In this document: positions 43,706-50,968 of the stretch, piece by piece
How the letters are laid out: every line of letters starts with the position of its first letter
How positions within the stretch are numbered: position 1 is the first letter of the stretch
Source: Salipiger bermudensis
GTDB taxonomy: Bacteria > Pseudomonadota > Alphaproteobacteria > Rhodobacterales > Rhodobacteraceae
DNA: 64,000 nucleotides
Reading direction: 5' to 3'
NCBI RefSeq assembly: GCF_020171625.1
Contig: NZ_JAIUZY010000007.1
Location: 1-64,000 of the forward strand
Translations under genes and position numbers: made by a program
Notes under the pieces: generated by a model
Told to the model about the DNA's origin: nothing
Database searches by the model: none
The model's input: the letters and a program-made list of their open reading frames with translations, nothing else

Positions 43706-43786
43706 GCCGACAGAATGTCGGCGGTTCTGTCCGCATTCCGTCCGAAACTGTCACGCGGACAGAACTGGACAGAACCGGACAGGAGT
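43706..43786. repeat. iteron-like array and hairpin, candidate replication control/origin
   Basis: Three tandem 10-bp units at 43757-43786 (GGACAGAACT, GGACAGAACC, GGACAGGAGT), one exact inverted copy of the second unit at 43723-43732 (GGTTCTGTCC), and a hairpin GCCGACA-GAA-TGTCGGC at 43706-43722. All lie in the gap after the DUF1376-like replication gene. One-turn spacing is typical of initiator-binding iterons. Confidence 0.5.
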
Positions 43787-44419
43787 TCAGTTGCGCCAGG
43801 CAGTCACGCCGAGCGCTTCCATTCCTTCCATGATCCGCGCGACTGTGCGGTTGCCTGTTGGGTATGTGTCGCAGAGCCAGTGGTGCAACTGGACGATGAA
43901 GCGCGGGTTGCCGGAAAGGCGCTCGTCGCCGAGATCGGCCACGCTTTTGCGAAGGCGCGAGAGCGCCGTTCGCTCGCGCTCGGCGGCGGCTCGGTCCGCG
44001 CTCTTGTCCCGAGCGTCGATCGCGTCGAGCACGACCTCGACGACGACGTCGTGCATCAGCCTGACCTCGCCGGTCCCGGGGATGCGGCACAGATGCCAAC
44101 CGTAGAGCGGGGAGATGTCGCGCCTAGACCAGCCCTGCCACGTCTCGACCGACATGCCGAGCAGACCCGCCAGAAGCGCGTCGTCGTTCGGCAAAGTTCC
44201 GATCGGGTTCTGGTATCGCGACTTGCACCAGAGCGCCTGCGCGATCGCAAGGACAGCCCATTCGTTGCGCTGCGTTGCGCGGGTGTAGAAATCGCTGTTC
44301 AGCCAGCGGTCATAGTGGAACTTGAAGTAGGAGTGCGCCTCGAGGCGCGTCCCGGAGGGCAGCGGGTAGTCCGGCAGGTCGGTGTTGTCCCGCGCGAGCG
44401 TGATCGTCGCCGTCGTCAT
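43787..44419 (-). CDS. DUF1376-like replication-region protein
   Basis: 210 residues. The pattern AHSYFKFHYDRWLNSDFYTRATQRNEWAVLAIAQALWCKSRYQNPIGTLPNDDALLAGLLGMSVETWQGW is close to DUF1376 (Y-F-x-F, W, Gly-x-L-P-x-D-D-x-x-L-A), a winged-helix-like domain common in phage replication initiators. The C-terminal half ends QLHHWLCDTYPTGNRTVARIMEGMEALGV, resembling another short helical DNA-binding part. Iteron-like repeats follow at once. Confidence 0.7.
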   Translation of the reverse strand: MTTATITLARDNTDLPDYPLPSGTRLEAHSYFKFHYDRWLNSDFYTRATQRNEWAVLAIAQALWCKSRYQNPIGTLPNDDALLAGLLGMSVETWQGWSRRDISPLYGWHLCRIPGTGEVRLMHDVVVEVVLDAIDARDKSADRAAAERERTALSRLRKSVADLGDERLSGNPRFIVQLHHWLCDTYPTGNRTVARIMEGMEALGVTAWRN

Positions 44420-44718
44420 GTCTTCCCCACTTCATTGGACCGGATCGCGCGCCCGGCCCAGTACCGCGCCAGCTCACGCCACAGGCGCATCTTGGCATCG
44501 TCGAAAACCGCCACGTCCCCCTCGAGACGCGCATCGCAGAGCGCGCGCCCGGCGCCCGCGATCTCGCGCAGATCATCATCCGGCCCGCCGCCAATCGACC
44601 GCAGAACGGCGTCGAGGCGCACCAACAGGTCCGGGCACAGATCCATGCCACCCCGAAACAGGGCGACAGCCGTCGCGATCGTCACAAGCCGCGCGCGCGG
44701 ACCCGGATCGTTTCTCAT
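44416..44718 (-). CDS. hypothetical early phage protein
   Basis: 100 residues, start at 44718 in an ATGA overlap: MRNDPGPRARLVTIATAVALFRGGMDLCPDLLVRLDAVLRSIGGGPDDDLREIAGAGRALCDARLEGDVAVFDDAKMRLWRELARYWAGRAI. All-helical. Overlaps the DUF1376-like gene by 4 bp, so it belongs to the early operon. Not recognised. Confidence 0.6.
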   Translation of the reverse strand: MRNDPGPRARLVTIATAVALFRGGMDLCPDLLVRLDAVLRSIGGGPDDDLREIAGAGRALCDARLEGDVAVFDDAKMRLWRELARYWAGRAIRSNEVGKT

Positions 44719-44975
44719 TGCGCACCCCCGACATCTTCGATGAAGCCCCGAAGGAGTGCTGCGGCGACCTCGAGGTCGGCCAGAAAGGCCACGGCGGCGC
44801 GCCCGTCGAGCGTGCCGTTCACGACCGGCAGTATCTCCGCCGACTCGAAACCACGCGGCGGCAATGCCCAGCCGCGCGTGCCGCACTCAAGCTGGTGCAT
44901 GCGCAGATCAAGGTGCCCGAATGGCGCCGTGACCGAGTGGACGATCGGCACCCGATGTGCGCCCTGCCCGCTCAT
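44715..44975 (-). CDS. hypothetical early phage protein
   Basis: 86 residues: MSGQGAHRVPIVHSVTAPFGHLDLRMHQLECGTRGWALPPRGFESAEILPVVNGTLDGRAAVAFLADLEVAAALLRGFIEDVGGAQ. Beta-rich first half. ATGA overlap with the next gene. Function unknown. Confidence 0.55.
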   Translation of the reverse strand: MSGQGAHRVPIVHSVTAPFGHLDLRMHQLECGTRGWALPPRGFESAEILPVVNGTLDGRAAVAFLADLEVAAALLRGFIEDVGGAQ

Positions 44976-45204
44976 GCTGCCCCCATGAAAGACCCCGGCG
45001 CCGCAAGCGACACCGGGGCAGGGTTCAACAGGGAGCTGCGTCGGGGCCCCGCGGCGCTCGGGATAAAAAAGGGTGCGCAGGACATGCTGGCAACTGGGGA
45101 GGAGACAACCAGCTCGGGGACAGCCCCGCGCACCAGTTGGCGAGGTTGGATCCTCGCCAGGCAGGCCCGAACAGGTCGGGCATTCGAATTCTGAAGAGGG
45201 GGTG
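44972..45204 (-). other. early-operon gap with competing small frames and a hairpin
   Basis: One frame ends ...SLAAPGSFMGAA and overlaps the next start as ATGA; another encodes a Trp/Pro/Cys-rich 47-residue peptide from an ATG at about 45180. The minus strand also holds a stem CCCCGG...CCGGGG followed by TCTTTC at about 44990-45020, a possible attenuator. I cannot choose among these. Confidence 0.35.
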
Positions 45205-45408
45205 TCACGTCGACACCTCCCACGGCGCCGACGGCATGGTGACCGGCGCGGTAACTCCTAAAGCGCTGCTGATCCCCACGCGCGGCACATACGCGATCGT
45301 CAGCCCGTCGCGGGTCTCACGGGCCAGCGGCTTGCGGTCCTCGCGCGGGCCGCGCTCGAACGGGCGCATCACCGGCGGGCGGCCGAGGAGGTCGGTCTCG
45401 AAGCTCAT
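45205..45408 (-). CDS. small hypothetical phage protein
   Basis: 67 residues: MSFETDLLGRPPVMRPFERGPREDRKPLARETRDGLTIAYVPRVGISSALGVTAPVTMPSAPWEVST. ATGA overlap with the regulator gene before it. No recognisable domain. Confidence 0.5.
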   Translation of the reverse strand: MSFETDLLGRPPVMRPFERGPREDRKPLARETRDGLTIAYVPRVGISSALGVTAPVTMPSAPWEVST

Positions 45409-45896
45409 TTCGACGCCGCCCGCATCGGCACGGCCCCCTTGGCGCGCGCCTCGCAGAGATCCGCCATAGCGAGGTGCTTCTCGGCAGCTTCGCGGTGCTC
45501 GACGACGGCGCGGCTCCAGTCTTCTTCGCTGGACGACCGCGCCGCCTTGAGACCCGCCTCAACGGCCTCTCCATGTTCCTTGGAAATCTCGCCGATCAGG
45601 TCATAGGGGCAGGCATTGACCGGCGCGTCATGGGTCTGCGCCCGGTAGCTGTCGAAACAGGCGTTCTTGGTGGCGTCCTGCAGAGCCCACGCCCAGAGCA
45701 GCGGCACCTCGGCGTTGCCGTGCTCGATCCGGCTCAGCGTGCCGATGCTGATCGAATGACCGACCGCCGAGGTGATGACCGCAGCGGCAGCTTCCTTGCC
45801 ACCCGCCTCGGTCACGAGGTTCTTGAACATCTGCGCGGCGACTTTGGGCTGCATCTGAAAGGCCTTTTCCTTCGGGTTGACAGGGAGTTGCGCCAT
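45405..45896 (-). CDS. putative phage early regulator (helix-turn-helix)
   Basis: 163 residues. VAAQMFKNLVTEAGGKEAAAAVITSAVGHSISIGTLSRIEHGNAEVPLLWAWALQDATKNACFDSYRA carries an HTH-like segment (ISIGTLSRIEHGNAEVPLLWAWAL). The C-terminal part is helical (GEAVEAGLKAARSSSEEDWSRAVVEHREAAEKHLAMADLCEARAKG). Position, second in the leftward early operon, is where lambda-type phages hold cII; function inferred. Confidence 0.55.
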   Translation of the reverse strand: MAQLPVNPKEKAFQMQPKVAAQMFKNLVTEAGGKEAAAAVITSAVGHSISIGTLSRIEHGNAEVPLLWAWALQDATKNACFDSYRAQTHDAPVNACPYDLIGEISKEHGEAVEAGLKAARSSSEEDWSRAVVEHREAAEKHLAMADLCEARAKGAVPMRAASK

Positions 45897-45940
45897 GCAA
45901 GGAGCATGGAAGACGAACTAAGATCAGGCGCCGAGCGTCA

Positions 45941-46144
45941 TCATGCAGCCCCACGCTCGCTCTCGAGCTTGTTCATTTCGGCGCGGATCGCGGCAACCTG
46001 TTCCTGCGTCTGCTCAAGCCGACGCACGAGACGCTCGTACATTCTCGGATTGCCGGTTGCCCGACGACAAACGGTGGAAGCCGAGACGCTGGTACGCGCT
46101 TCGAACTCTTTCAGCTCACGGAGGATTTCATGATGCTCAGCCAT
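45941..46144 (-). CDS. small Cro-position phage regulator candidate
   Basis: 67 residues from the ATG at 46144: MAEHHEILRELKEFEARTSVSASTVCRRATGNPRMYERLVRRLEQTQEQVAAIRAEMNKLESERG. The first half reads as a short HTH (SVSASTVCRRATGNPRMYERLVRR) and the second as a coiled coil. Divergent from the repressor across the right operator cluster, hence in the place of Cro. An in-frame ATG at 46180 exists but would place the start inside the operators. Confidence 0.6.
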   Translation of the reverse strand: MAEHHEILRELKEFEARTSVSASTVCRRATGNPRMYERLVRRLEQTQEQVAAIRAEMNKLESERGAA

Positions 46145-46154
46145 GCGGACAAAA

Positions 46155-46218
46155 GTGCCAATTGGCACATTATTAGTCAAGTGCCAAATGACACGTTGCG
46201 AGGAATGCCGAACGGCAT
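46155..46218. promoter_or_regulatory. operator cluster 1 (three palindromes)
   Basis: Three 14-bp sites: GTGCCAATTGGCAC (46155-46168, perfect palindrome), GTGCCAAATGACAC (46181-46194) and ATGCCGAACGGCAT (46205-46218), start-to-start 26 and 24 bp. They fill the gap between the divergent Cro-position gene and the repressor gene, as lambda OR does. Confidence 0.8.
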
Positions 46219-46231
46219 TCTAAGCGGGCCC

Positions 46232-46567
46232 ATGGCTGATGATTTTCGCAGCGCCCTCTTGTGGCACATGGACACTTACGAAACGACCATTTCCGACCTA
46301 GCATCAGCGACGGGCGTGTCCCGCGATGTCATCAATAAGCTGAAGGCCCGCGAGAACTCATCGACCACCGTTGAAAACGGGATGCTGATAGCCGCCTACT
46401 TCGGCAAAACTCTGAATGAGTTCATTACGAGACAGGAAGCGACAACTACTTCGAGACTCAACGCGCTCTTCTCTCTGCTTCAGCCAGAAGAGCGGCGACT
46501 TGTGGAAGCACAGATTCGCGGCCTGATCGCCGAACACCAAAGCAGATCGCAGCCTCCGCAAAACTGA
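46232..46567 (+). CDS. phage repressor-like HTH protein (CI analogue)
   Basis: 111 residues from the ATG at 46232, directly after the operators; longer in-frame starts would run through them. FRSALLWHMDTYETTISDLASATGVSRDVINKLKARENSSTTVENGMLIAAYFGKTLNEFI is a full XRE-type HTH domain (recognition helix SRDVINKLKARE). The remaining ~50 residues form helices (LFSLLQPEERRLVEAQIRGLIAEHQ) for dimerisation. It lacks a LexA-like autocleavage domain (no Ala-Gly site, no Ser/Lys dyad), so induction cannot be by classical RecA-driven self-cutting. Confidence 0.75.
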   Translation: MADDFRSALLWHMDTYETTISDLASATGVSRDVINKLKARENSSTTVENGMLIAAYFGKTLNEFITRQEATTTSRLNALFSLLQPEERRLVEAQIRGLIAEHQSRSQPPQN

Positions 46568-46660
46568 GCACCTGCTCTTTTTCCGCACACTCTAGCCGCT
46601 GACACGCCTCGGCCATCCCGCTTGTCACGTCTGAACTCACGCCCTGAAATCCCCGTACTA

Positions 46661-46757
46661 ATGCCTAATGGCATACTCGTTCACCATTCGTACCGCAATG
46701 GGCGACCATTATATGTGCCAAATGGCACTTATCCGTTGACCTAGTGCCAATTGGCAC
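46661..46757. promoter_or_regulatory. operator cluster 2 (three palindromes)
   Basis: ATGCCTAATGGCAT (46661-46674), GTGCCAAATGGCAC (46715-46728) and GTGCCAATTGGCAC (46744-46757) share the core of cluster 1. The last is identical to the best site of cluster 1. They stand between the repressor gene and the rightward operon that ends with the integrase. Confidence 0.8.
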
Positions 46758-46764
46758 ATATTGT
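46736..46764 (+). promoter_or_regulatory. promoter of the rightward operon, with operator in its spacer
   Basis: TTGACC (46736-46741) and TATTGT (46759-46764), spaced 17 bp. The operator GTGCCAATTGGCAC lies entirely within the spacer, so repressor binding must block RNA polymerase. Confidence 0.65.
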
Positions 46765-46832
46765 CCCAACCATCCTCGCCGAAGACGCCTCAGGCCGATC
46801 GCGGGTTTTGACACCTCAGATGGGAGGGACGC

Positions 46833-47174
46833 ATGTTCAAGACAGGGACTTTCACCGCCGTATCGCGCACGCTCTGCTCGCCCGGCGTCGTTCACTTGGC
46901 GCCCGCCGCCGCGCAGGATGCGTGGCTCGCCGCCAAGGAAGCACGCGGTCAGCCGCTGAGCGCCGCGCAGATGGCCCGGCTCGAGGCCATGCCGAGCCAC
47001 TACCCCGGACACGCCGCGATCCCCGAGGCGCCGTTCGTCGAGGTAATCGACTTCGACGACCTCGACGACATCCCCGCTCCGGCACCTAGCGCGCCTGAGA
47101 TCGGTCTGCGCCGCGCCATGCCGGCGATCCGCGCGGCGGTGGCAAAGCTCGCACGCGGCGGAGACGCGGCATGA
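46833..47174 (+). CDS. hypothetical phage protein
   Basis: 113 residues: an Ala-rich first half (SRTLCSPGVVHLAPAAAQDAWLAAKEARGQPLSAAQMARLEAMPSHYPGHAAIP) and an acidic middle (VEVIDFDDLDDIPAPAP), ending in a basic helix. First gene of the rightward operon, ATGA overlap with the next. Not recognised. Confidence 0.6.
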   Translation: MFKTGTFTAVSRTLCSPGVVHLAPAAAQDAWLAAKEARGQPLSAAQMARLEAMPSHYPGHAAIPEAPFVEVIDFDDLDDIPAPAPSAPEIGLRRAMPAIRAAVAKLARGGDAA

Positions 47175-47344
47175 TGGATCGTTCGCATCTCGCCCGCCAA
47201 TGCGAAACCTTCGAGCACCATACCGAAGACGCTCTTGTTTGGCGCCCGCCGCTACTCATCGTGTTCGCGGCGATCCTCGTCTGGGTATGGATCATTTTCG
47301 AGATCCACCAGGTCGTGCACCGCGCCCCCGGACTATTCGAATGA
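47171..47344 (+). CDS. small single-pass membrane protein
   Basis: 57 residues: MMDRSHLARQCETFEHHTEDALVWRPPLLIVFAAILVWVWIIFEIHQVVHRAPGLFE. One membrane helix (LLIVFAAILVWVWIIFEI). ATGA overlaps with both neighbours support it as real. Function unknown. Confidence 0.6.
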   Translation: MMDRSHLARQCETFEHHTEDALVWRPPLLIVFAAILVWVWIIFEIHQVVHRAPGLFE

Positions 47345-47463
47345 CAGCGCCCGCCATCACTAACGGACCCGCCCCTGTCCCTCTGCCGGGCGACCACCTG
47401 TGGTATGCCCGGCAGCTGTCTCAAGCCACATCGCCCACCGTACGCGCATCTCGCGGCGCGTAG
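47341..47463 (+). pseudogene. 5' part of an interrupted small phage gene
   Basis: 40 residues: MTAPAITNGPAPVPLPGDHLWYARQL, then foreign sequence SQATSPTVRASRGA. The native-looking first 26 residues are nearly the same as at 48250-48315, where the reading continues for about 60 more residues. So this is the start of a small gene cut off by an insertion. ATGA overlap with the membrane gene gives it a good start. Confidence 0.65.
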
Positions 47464-48249
47464 AATTCCCCCTTTCTGACGCGGAGCCTCAAGTGGGCGA
47501 AACAGACATGATTGAGCGAACAATGACCAAAAAAATCGATCTCCGGGCCGCCATCACGACGAGGCTATATCCCAGATTGAACATTGCGCAGAAAATTATG
47601 ATTGCTATCATATACTTGAGGGCACGGATCACCACTCACAGAATCACTTCCCTCATGCTGCCGAGCGCGAAGTATCCCTGCGCTCGGCAGCGCCTCGCCG
47701 AGACAACGCAGCTCCTTCGAAGAGAAGCGCTCGGCTTCAGCATTATGGGACAAGCCGCACAGCCAATTGATGTCGGACTGCAGTCCGAGAGCGGAAATGT
47801 TCCTCTATTCGGAGACGAATTTACCGGAGGTGCCATCGCCCCCGGCCGAGGGCCGGCTTTGCCGGCCGGGCAAAGCGCTACGCTGCACTCCTACGGTCGA
47901 CCACGACACGAGAAATCTGGTGAGAGGGGCGGCGCATTCCAGCCAACGCAGTTAAACAAAAGCAACGCTAACAAACAAACTAAAATCGAACCCGCTACAT
48001 CCGCACCGCTGGCTGGAATGCAGCGCACTTGTGACAAGCCTGAGCGCTCGCATCAAGGCAGGCAACTTGAAAATCGTCGGCGCCCCCCTGCCAACTCACC
48101 AATAGTTTACTCGGCGTCATGCTGTGGCGTAAATCGCGCTAGCACACCCACAACCCTGGGACCTTTAGAGCAGCGTCCGCATCAACCTATTAAAGACAAA
48201 AGGGCTCGTCGACGCCGCGCGTCGCCGCAGGGTTCTCGAATCACAAAGC
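47418..48249. other. inserted segment of about 0.83 kb between duplicated gene ends
   Basis: Flanked by a ~68-bp imperfect direct repeat (47350-47417 and 48250-48315 region). Less GC-rich and without a convincing gene; a long open frame runs through it but reads as non-protein composition. A GC hairpin CCGGC/GCCGG lies near 47845-47870. No transposase or clear terminal inverted repeats seen. Confidence 0.5.
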
Positions 48250-48491
48250 CCGCCATCACTCACGGACCCGCGCCTGTCCCGCGGCCGGGCGACCACCTGT
48301 GGTATGCCCGGCAGCTTCGGGCCCTACCCGGCTGGCAGCTTGGCGAGATCCCGGGCGACGTGATGCTCGAGGCCTGCAGCACCGTGATCGCGCTGTCGCA
48401 CGCGCCCGACGAGATCGTCTCGGCGCGCAAGCTGGCCGCCGTCCTGATAGGAGAGATGGCCGGAGCCGGAGGTGAGCATGACAGCTTCTGA
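48250..48491 (+). pseudogene. 3' part of the interrupted small phage gene
   Basis: PAITHGPAPVPRPGDHLWYARQL, then RALPGWQLGEIPGDVMLEACSTVIALSHAPDEIVSARKLAAVLIGEMAGAGG. It lacks an ATG at the expected site (ATCACAAAG instead). Joined to the 5' part it would make an ~83-residue protein. It overlaps the next gene as in an operon. Function unknown; it may be read from an upstream frame or be silent. Confidence 0.55.
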
Positions 48492-48735
48492 CACCCCGCT
48501 TGCGCAGCGCGCCGGCATCCTTTGCAACGATGCGCAATTCCAGCGCTTCGCCGCGGCCCGCTCGGGCTTAGAGGATGGCCAGTTCAGCTCCAGCGCCGCC
48601 GCCGAGTTCCTGCGCACCTTCTGCCGGATCGAGAGCCGCCGCGCTCTCGACACCGACGAGAAAGCCCGCGCCCGCTTCAGCGTCCTGACCACCGAGTTCG
48701 ACGCCTGGACAGGCCGGATCGCGACCCACCGATAA
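48478..48735 (+). CDS. small hypothetical phage protein
   Basis: 85 residues from 48478: MTASDTPLAQRAGILCNDAQFQRFAAARSGLEDGQFSSSAAAEFLRTFCRIESRRALDTDEKARARFSVLTTEFDAWTGRIATHR. Similar short proteins near phage exonuclease or integrase genes are common in alphaproteobacteria. Preceded by GCCGGAGGTGAGC. Function unknown. Confidence 0.65.
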   Translation: MTASDTPLAQRAGILCNDAQFQRFAAARSGLEDGQFSSSAAAEFLRTFCRIESRRALDTDEKARARFSVLTTEFDAWTGRIATHR

Positions 48736-48826
48736 CCGAATGCCGGGCATTCCGCCCGCATCCCCCTGCCGCACATATCTTGGCCGGTGCGCGCGGCAGG
48801 GGGCCACTCATCAGACGGAGGGCCTC

Positions 48827-49441
48827 ATGCCACGCACTTCCGAGAAGACGAACGTTCTACCCTTCGCAGAGCAGGCGCCGCCCTCACCGGAGGCTCTCAC
48901 AGCGGCCTTGGCTGTTGCTGCTGACGAGCACACCCACCGCGCGGCCGAGCTCGTGATCGAGACCAAGAAGGCCTCGACCAGCCTCCTGCAACGAAACCTT
49001 GTGATCGGCTACAACCGCGCCGCCCGGATCATGGAGGCCCTTGAAAGCCTGGGAATCGTCACGGCCGCCGATCATGTCGGCCAGCGGGACGTTGTCGCGA
49101 CGGAGATCCCCGCCGCGCTCCGGATCGCAGAAGACGCGCGCCTTCTCACGTCGGACAAACCTCCGATGAAGGAGACCGAGGCCGACAAGGAGGTCCGGAG
49201 CAACGTCTACGGCGTGGCTGCCGGCGAGCTTAGAAGCTTCGTCAAGCGCTTTGAGCGCCTCGAGGCCGAGAAGAAAGAGATCGCAGACCAGCAGAAGGAG
49301 GTCATGGCCGAGGCCAAAGGCCGCGGCTACGACATCAAGGTGCTGCGCAAGGTGATCGCGCTACGCAAGCGCGACAAGGACGACATCGCCGAGGAAGAGG
49401 CGGTGCTCGAGATGTACAAAGCCGCCCTCGGGATGGAGTAG
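48827..49441 (+). CDS. FtsK-gamma-like winged helix fused to a GapR/DUF2312 domain
   Basis: 204 residues from the ATG at 48827 (GGAGGGCC upstream). Residues about 35-75 (HRAAELVIETKKASTSLLQRNLVIGYNRAARIMEALESLGIV) match the FtsK gamma domain, which reads oriented DNA motifs. Residues about 125-204 (VAAGELRSFVKRFERLEAEKKEIADQQKEVMAEAKGRGYDIKVLRKVIALRKRD...EEAVLEMYKAALGM) match GapR (DUF2312), a coiled-coil protein clamping overtwisted DNA. A combined DNA-binding protein near the integrase, likely shaping phage or host DNA. Both domains are clear; the meaning of the fusion is inferred. Confidence 0.85.
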   Translation: MPRTSEKTNVLPFAEQAPPSPEALTAALAVAADEHTHRAAELVIETKKASTSLLQRNLVIGYNRAARIMEALESLGIVTAADHVGQRDVVATEIPAALRIAEDARLLTSDKPPMKETEADKEVRSNVYGVAAGELRSFVKRFERLEAEKKEIADQQKEVMAEAKGRGYDIKVLRKVIALRKRDKDDIAEEEAVLEMYKAALGME

Positions 49442-49523
49442 CGCGCGCCTGACCTCTGATGCCCATGTCAGCGCCCCAGTGATGGGGCGTTGCGATGTAC
49501 ACCAGACCGCCGTTGGATAGCAC

Positions 49524-49733
49524 ATGCCGACCACTCTCGACTTCGCACCGCGCCTGATGCCAGTAACGCAGGCCGCGCACTACATCGGCGTCAGCCCGTC
49601 AAAGCTCCGCTGCCTTCCGATCCCACGCAAGATCTTGGACGGAAAGCGCGTCTATGATCGCTTCGACCTTGACAGCTATGCCGACGGCCTCGTTACAGAG
49701 GGGGAGGTTGAACCTGACAATGGCGGCTGGTGA
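49524..49733 (+). CDS. AlpA/excisionase-like DNA-binding protein
   Basis: 69 residues: LMPVTQAAHYIGVSPSKLRCLPIPRKILDGKRVYDRFDLDSYADGL. This is the MerR-type winged helix of AlpA/Xis-like excisionases (helix-turn-helix, then K-R-V-Y-D-R wing). It overlaps the integrase start by 14 bp. Such proteins bend att DNA for excision or regulate int. Confidence 0.8.
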   Translation: MPTTLDFAPRLMPVTQAAHYIGVSPSKLRCLPIPRKILDGKRVYDRFDLDSYADGLVTEGEVEPDNGGW

Positions 49734-50838
49734 CTTGAAACTGAAGTATCCGGGCCTGATCCCAAGGCGGAAGAACGGCAAGATCGTCGCGTGGCGTGTC
49801 CGAGTCGAGGGCGATGTAAACCGGAAGATCACTCTCCCGTTTGGCCCGGAGAACCCTGATTTCCACGCGCACTACCGATCGGCGCGCGCTGGCGTGAAGC
49901 TGGCGTCACCCGAGGACCTGTCCCCCGAGCGCGGAACTATGGGATGGCTGATGCAGGCCTACCTAGACCACCTCGAAAAGCAGGTGGCAGCAGGACAGGC
50001 CTCGCCACTGACACTGAAGGAACGCAGGAACCTCGCCGCCTTCATCCTCGGTCAAGAAAGCGAGCAGAGAAACTCTCGAGGCCGAGAATATCGCAGCCTA
50101 CCCCTGACCATTCCGGCGGCCGAGCTCGAGGCATTCAAGGACCGCATGGCCAAGACGCCAGGAAAAGCCCGCAATGTCTGGAAGCTCCTGACCGCCGCAT
50201 ACGATTTCGGGATGTCTCCGGCGAGGAGGTATTGCTCTCTCAACCCGGCCCGCGCGGTGGCAAAGCCAGTCTATAGAAGCCAGGGCGGAGCGACAGCCTG
50301 GACGATCAACGATCTCGAGCGGTTTCGCGAGAAGCACGAGCCCGGCTCAGCCGCGCACCTCGCCCTCACGCTGTTCATGTTCACAGCGTGCAGGATCGGC
50401 GATGCGGTATGGATCGGGAGGGACCAAGAAGAGCGACATGGCGGCGCGATGTGGCTCGCTTGGCAGCCGACTAAGAAGGGGTCTCGGTTTGTGCGCCTTC
50501 CGGTTCTCAAACCTCTCGAGCGAGCCATCAAGGCCCAAAAGGTCGTCGGCCCGTCCTACCTGCTGACCGCTCACGGAAAGCCTTTCGCCAGCCCTGAGGC
50601 ACTGCGGAACCGAATGAAGAAGTGGGTCATCGAGGCCGGCCTTCCGGCAGACCGCTCTTCCCATGGAATTCGGAAGGCAGCCGGGCACCTCCTAGCCCTT
50701 CACGGCGCGACCCAGTACGAAATCATGGCAGTTCACGGTCATGCCAATGCCGCCACCTCGCAGGTCTACACGGAGACGGTGGAGCGTATGCGCCTCGGAG
50801 AGATGGCCGTGTCGAAATTGGCCGGTATGGAATGGTGA
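49720..50838 (+). CDS. tyrosine integrase (site-specific recombinase)
   Basis: 372 residues from the ATG at 49720 (MAAGDLKLKYPGLIPRRKNGKIVAWRVR), chosen as the first start giving a normal arm-binding N-terminus; an in-frame start at 49654 would lie fully in the AlpA-like gene. Catalytic residues: Arg of FTACRIGDAV, Lys region PTKKGSRFVRLPVL, His-x-x-Arg of HGIRKA, His of AVHGHANAATS and Tyr of SQVYTETVER. It ends 77 bp before attR. Integrates at the tRNA 3' end. Confidence 0.93.
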   Translation: MAAGDLKLKYPGLIPRRKNGKIVAWRVRVEGDVNRKITLPFGPENPDFHAHYRSARAGVKLASPEDLSPERGTMGWLMQAYLDHLEKQVAAGQASPLTLKERRNLAAFILGQESEQRNSRGREYRSLPLTIPAAELEAFKDRMAKTPGKARNVWKLLTAAYDFGMSPARRYCSLNPARAVAKPVYRSQGGATAWTINDLERFREKHEPGSAAHLALTLFMFTACRIGDAVWIGRDQEERHGGAMWLAWQPTKKGSRFVRLPVLKPLERAIKAQKVVGPSYLLTAHGKPFASPEALRNRMKKWVIEAGLPADRSSHGIRKAAGHLLALHGATQYEIMAVHGHANAATSQVYTETVERMRLGEMAVSKLAGMEW

Positions 50839-50914
50839 TGTGGACCACGCGAAATCCAGAACGCAGCTCATCCCGATTTATCGTTCAAAATCAACATCGT
50901 TTTAGCGCTATGCA

Positions 50915-50938
50915 AGTCCCTCCGGGCCTACCAAAAAT
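50915..50938 (+). repeat. attR core
   Basis: 24 bp identical to 11078-11101, ending in ACCAAAAAT. Only the core is tRNA-like here; upstream sequence differs. The motif GATGTGGACCACG at 50837-50849 repeats the one inside attL, suggesting integrase arm sites. Confidence 0.93.
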
Positions 50939-50968
50939 GTTAACACAGAGCGGTGCTTCTCAGAATAA

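Larger units (their letters stand above)
11078..50938. mobile_element. integrated tailed-phage (HK97-type siphovirus) prophage, about 39.9 kb
   Basis: Bounded by a 24-bp perfect direct repeat taken from the tRNA 3' end. It carries integrase and AlpA-like gene at the right end, a repressor with operators, replication genes, terminase, portal, protease, capsid, connectors, tail tube, tail chaperones, tape measure, fibre and lysis genes, all reading open, so it looks intact. Cargo genes (11.1-21 kb) lie between attL and the lysis module, a usual site for accessory genes. The only broken gene I see is the duplicated small gene at 47.3-48.5 kb. Confidence 0.93.

Noticed and set aside
47400-48491. 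363-codon frame read as one protein
   Set aside because: Its middle is the inserted segment with non-protein composition; only the last ~80 codons look like a phage protein, and the start is out of the duplicated gene.
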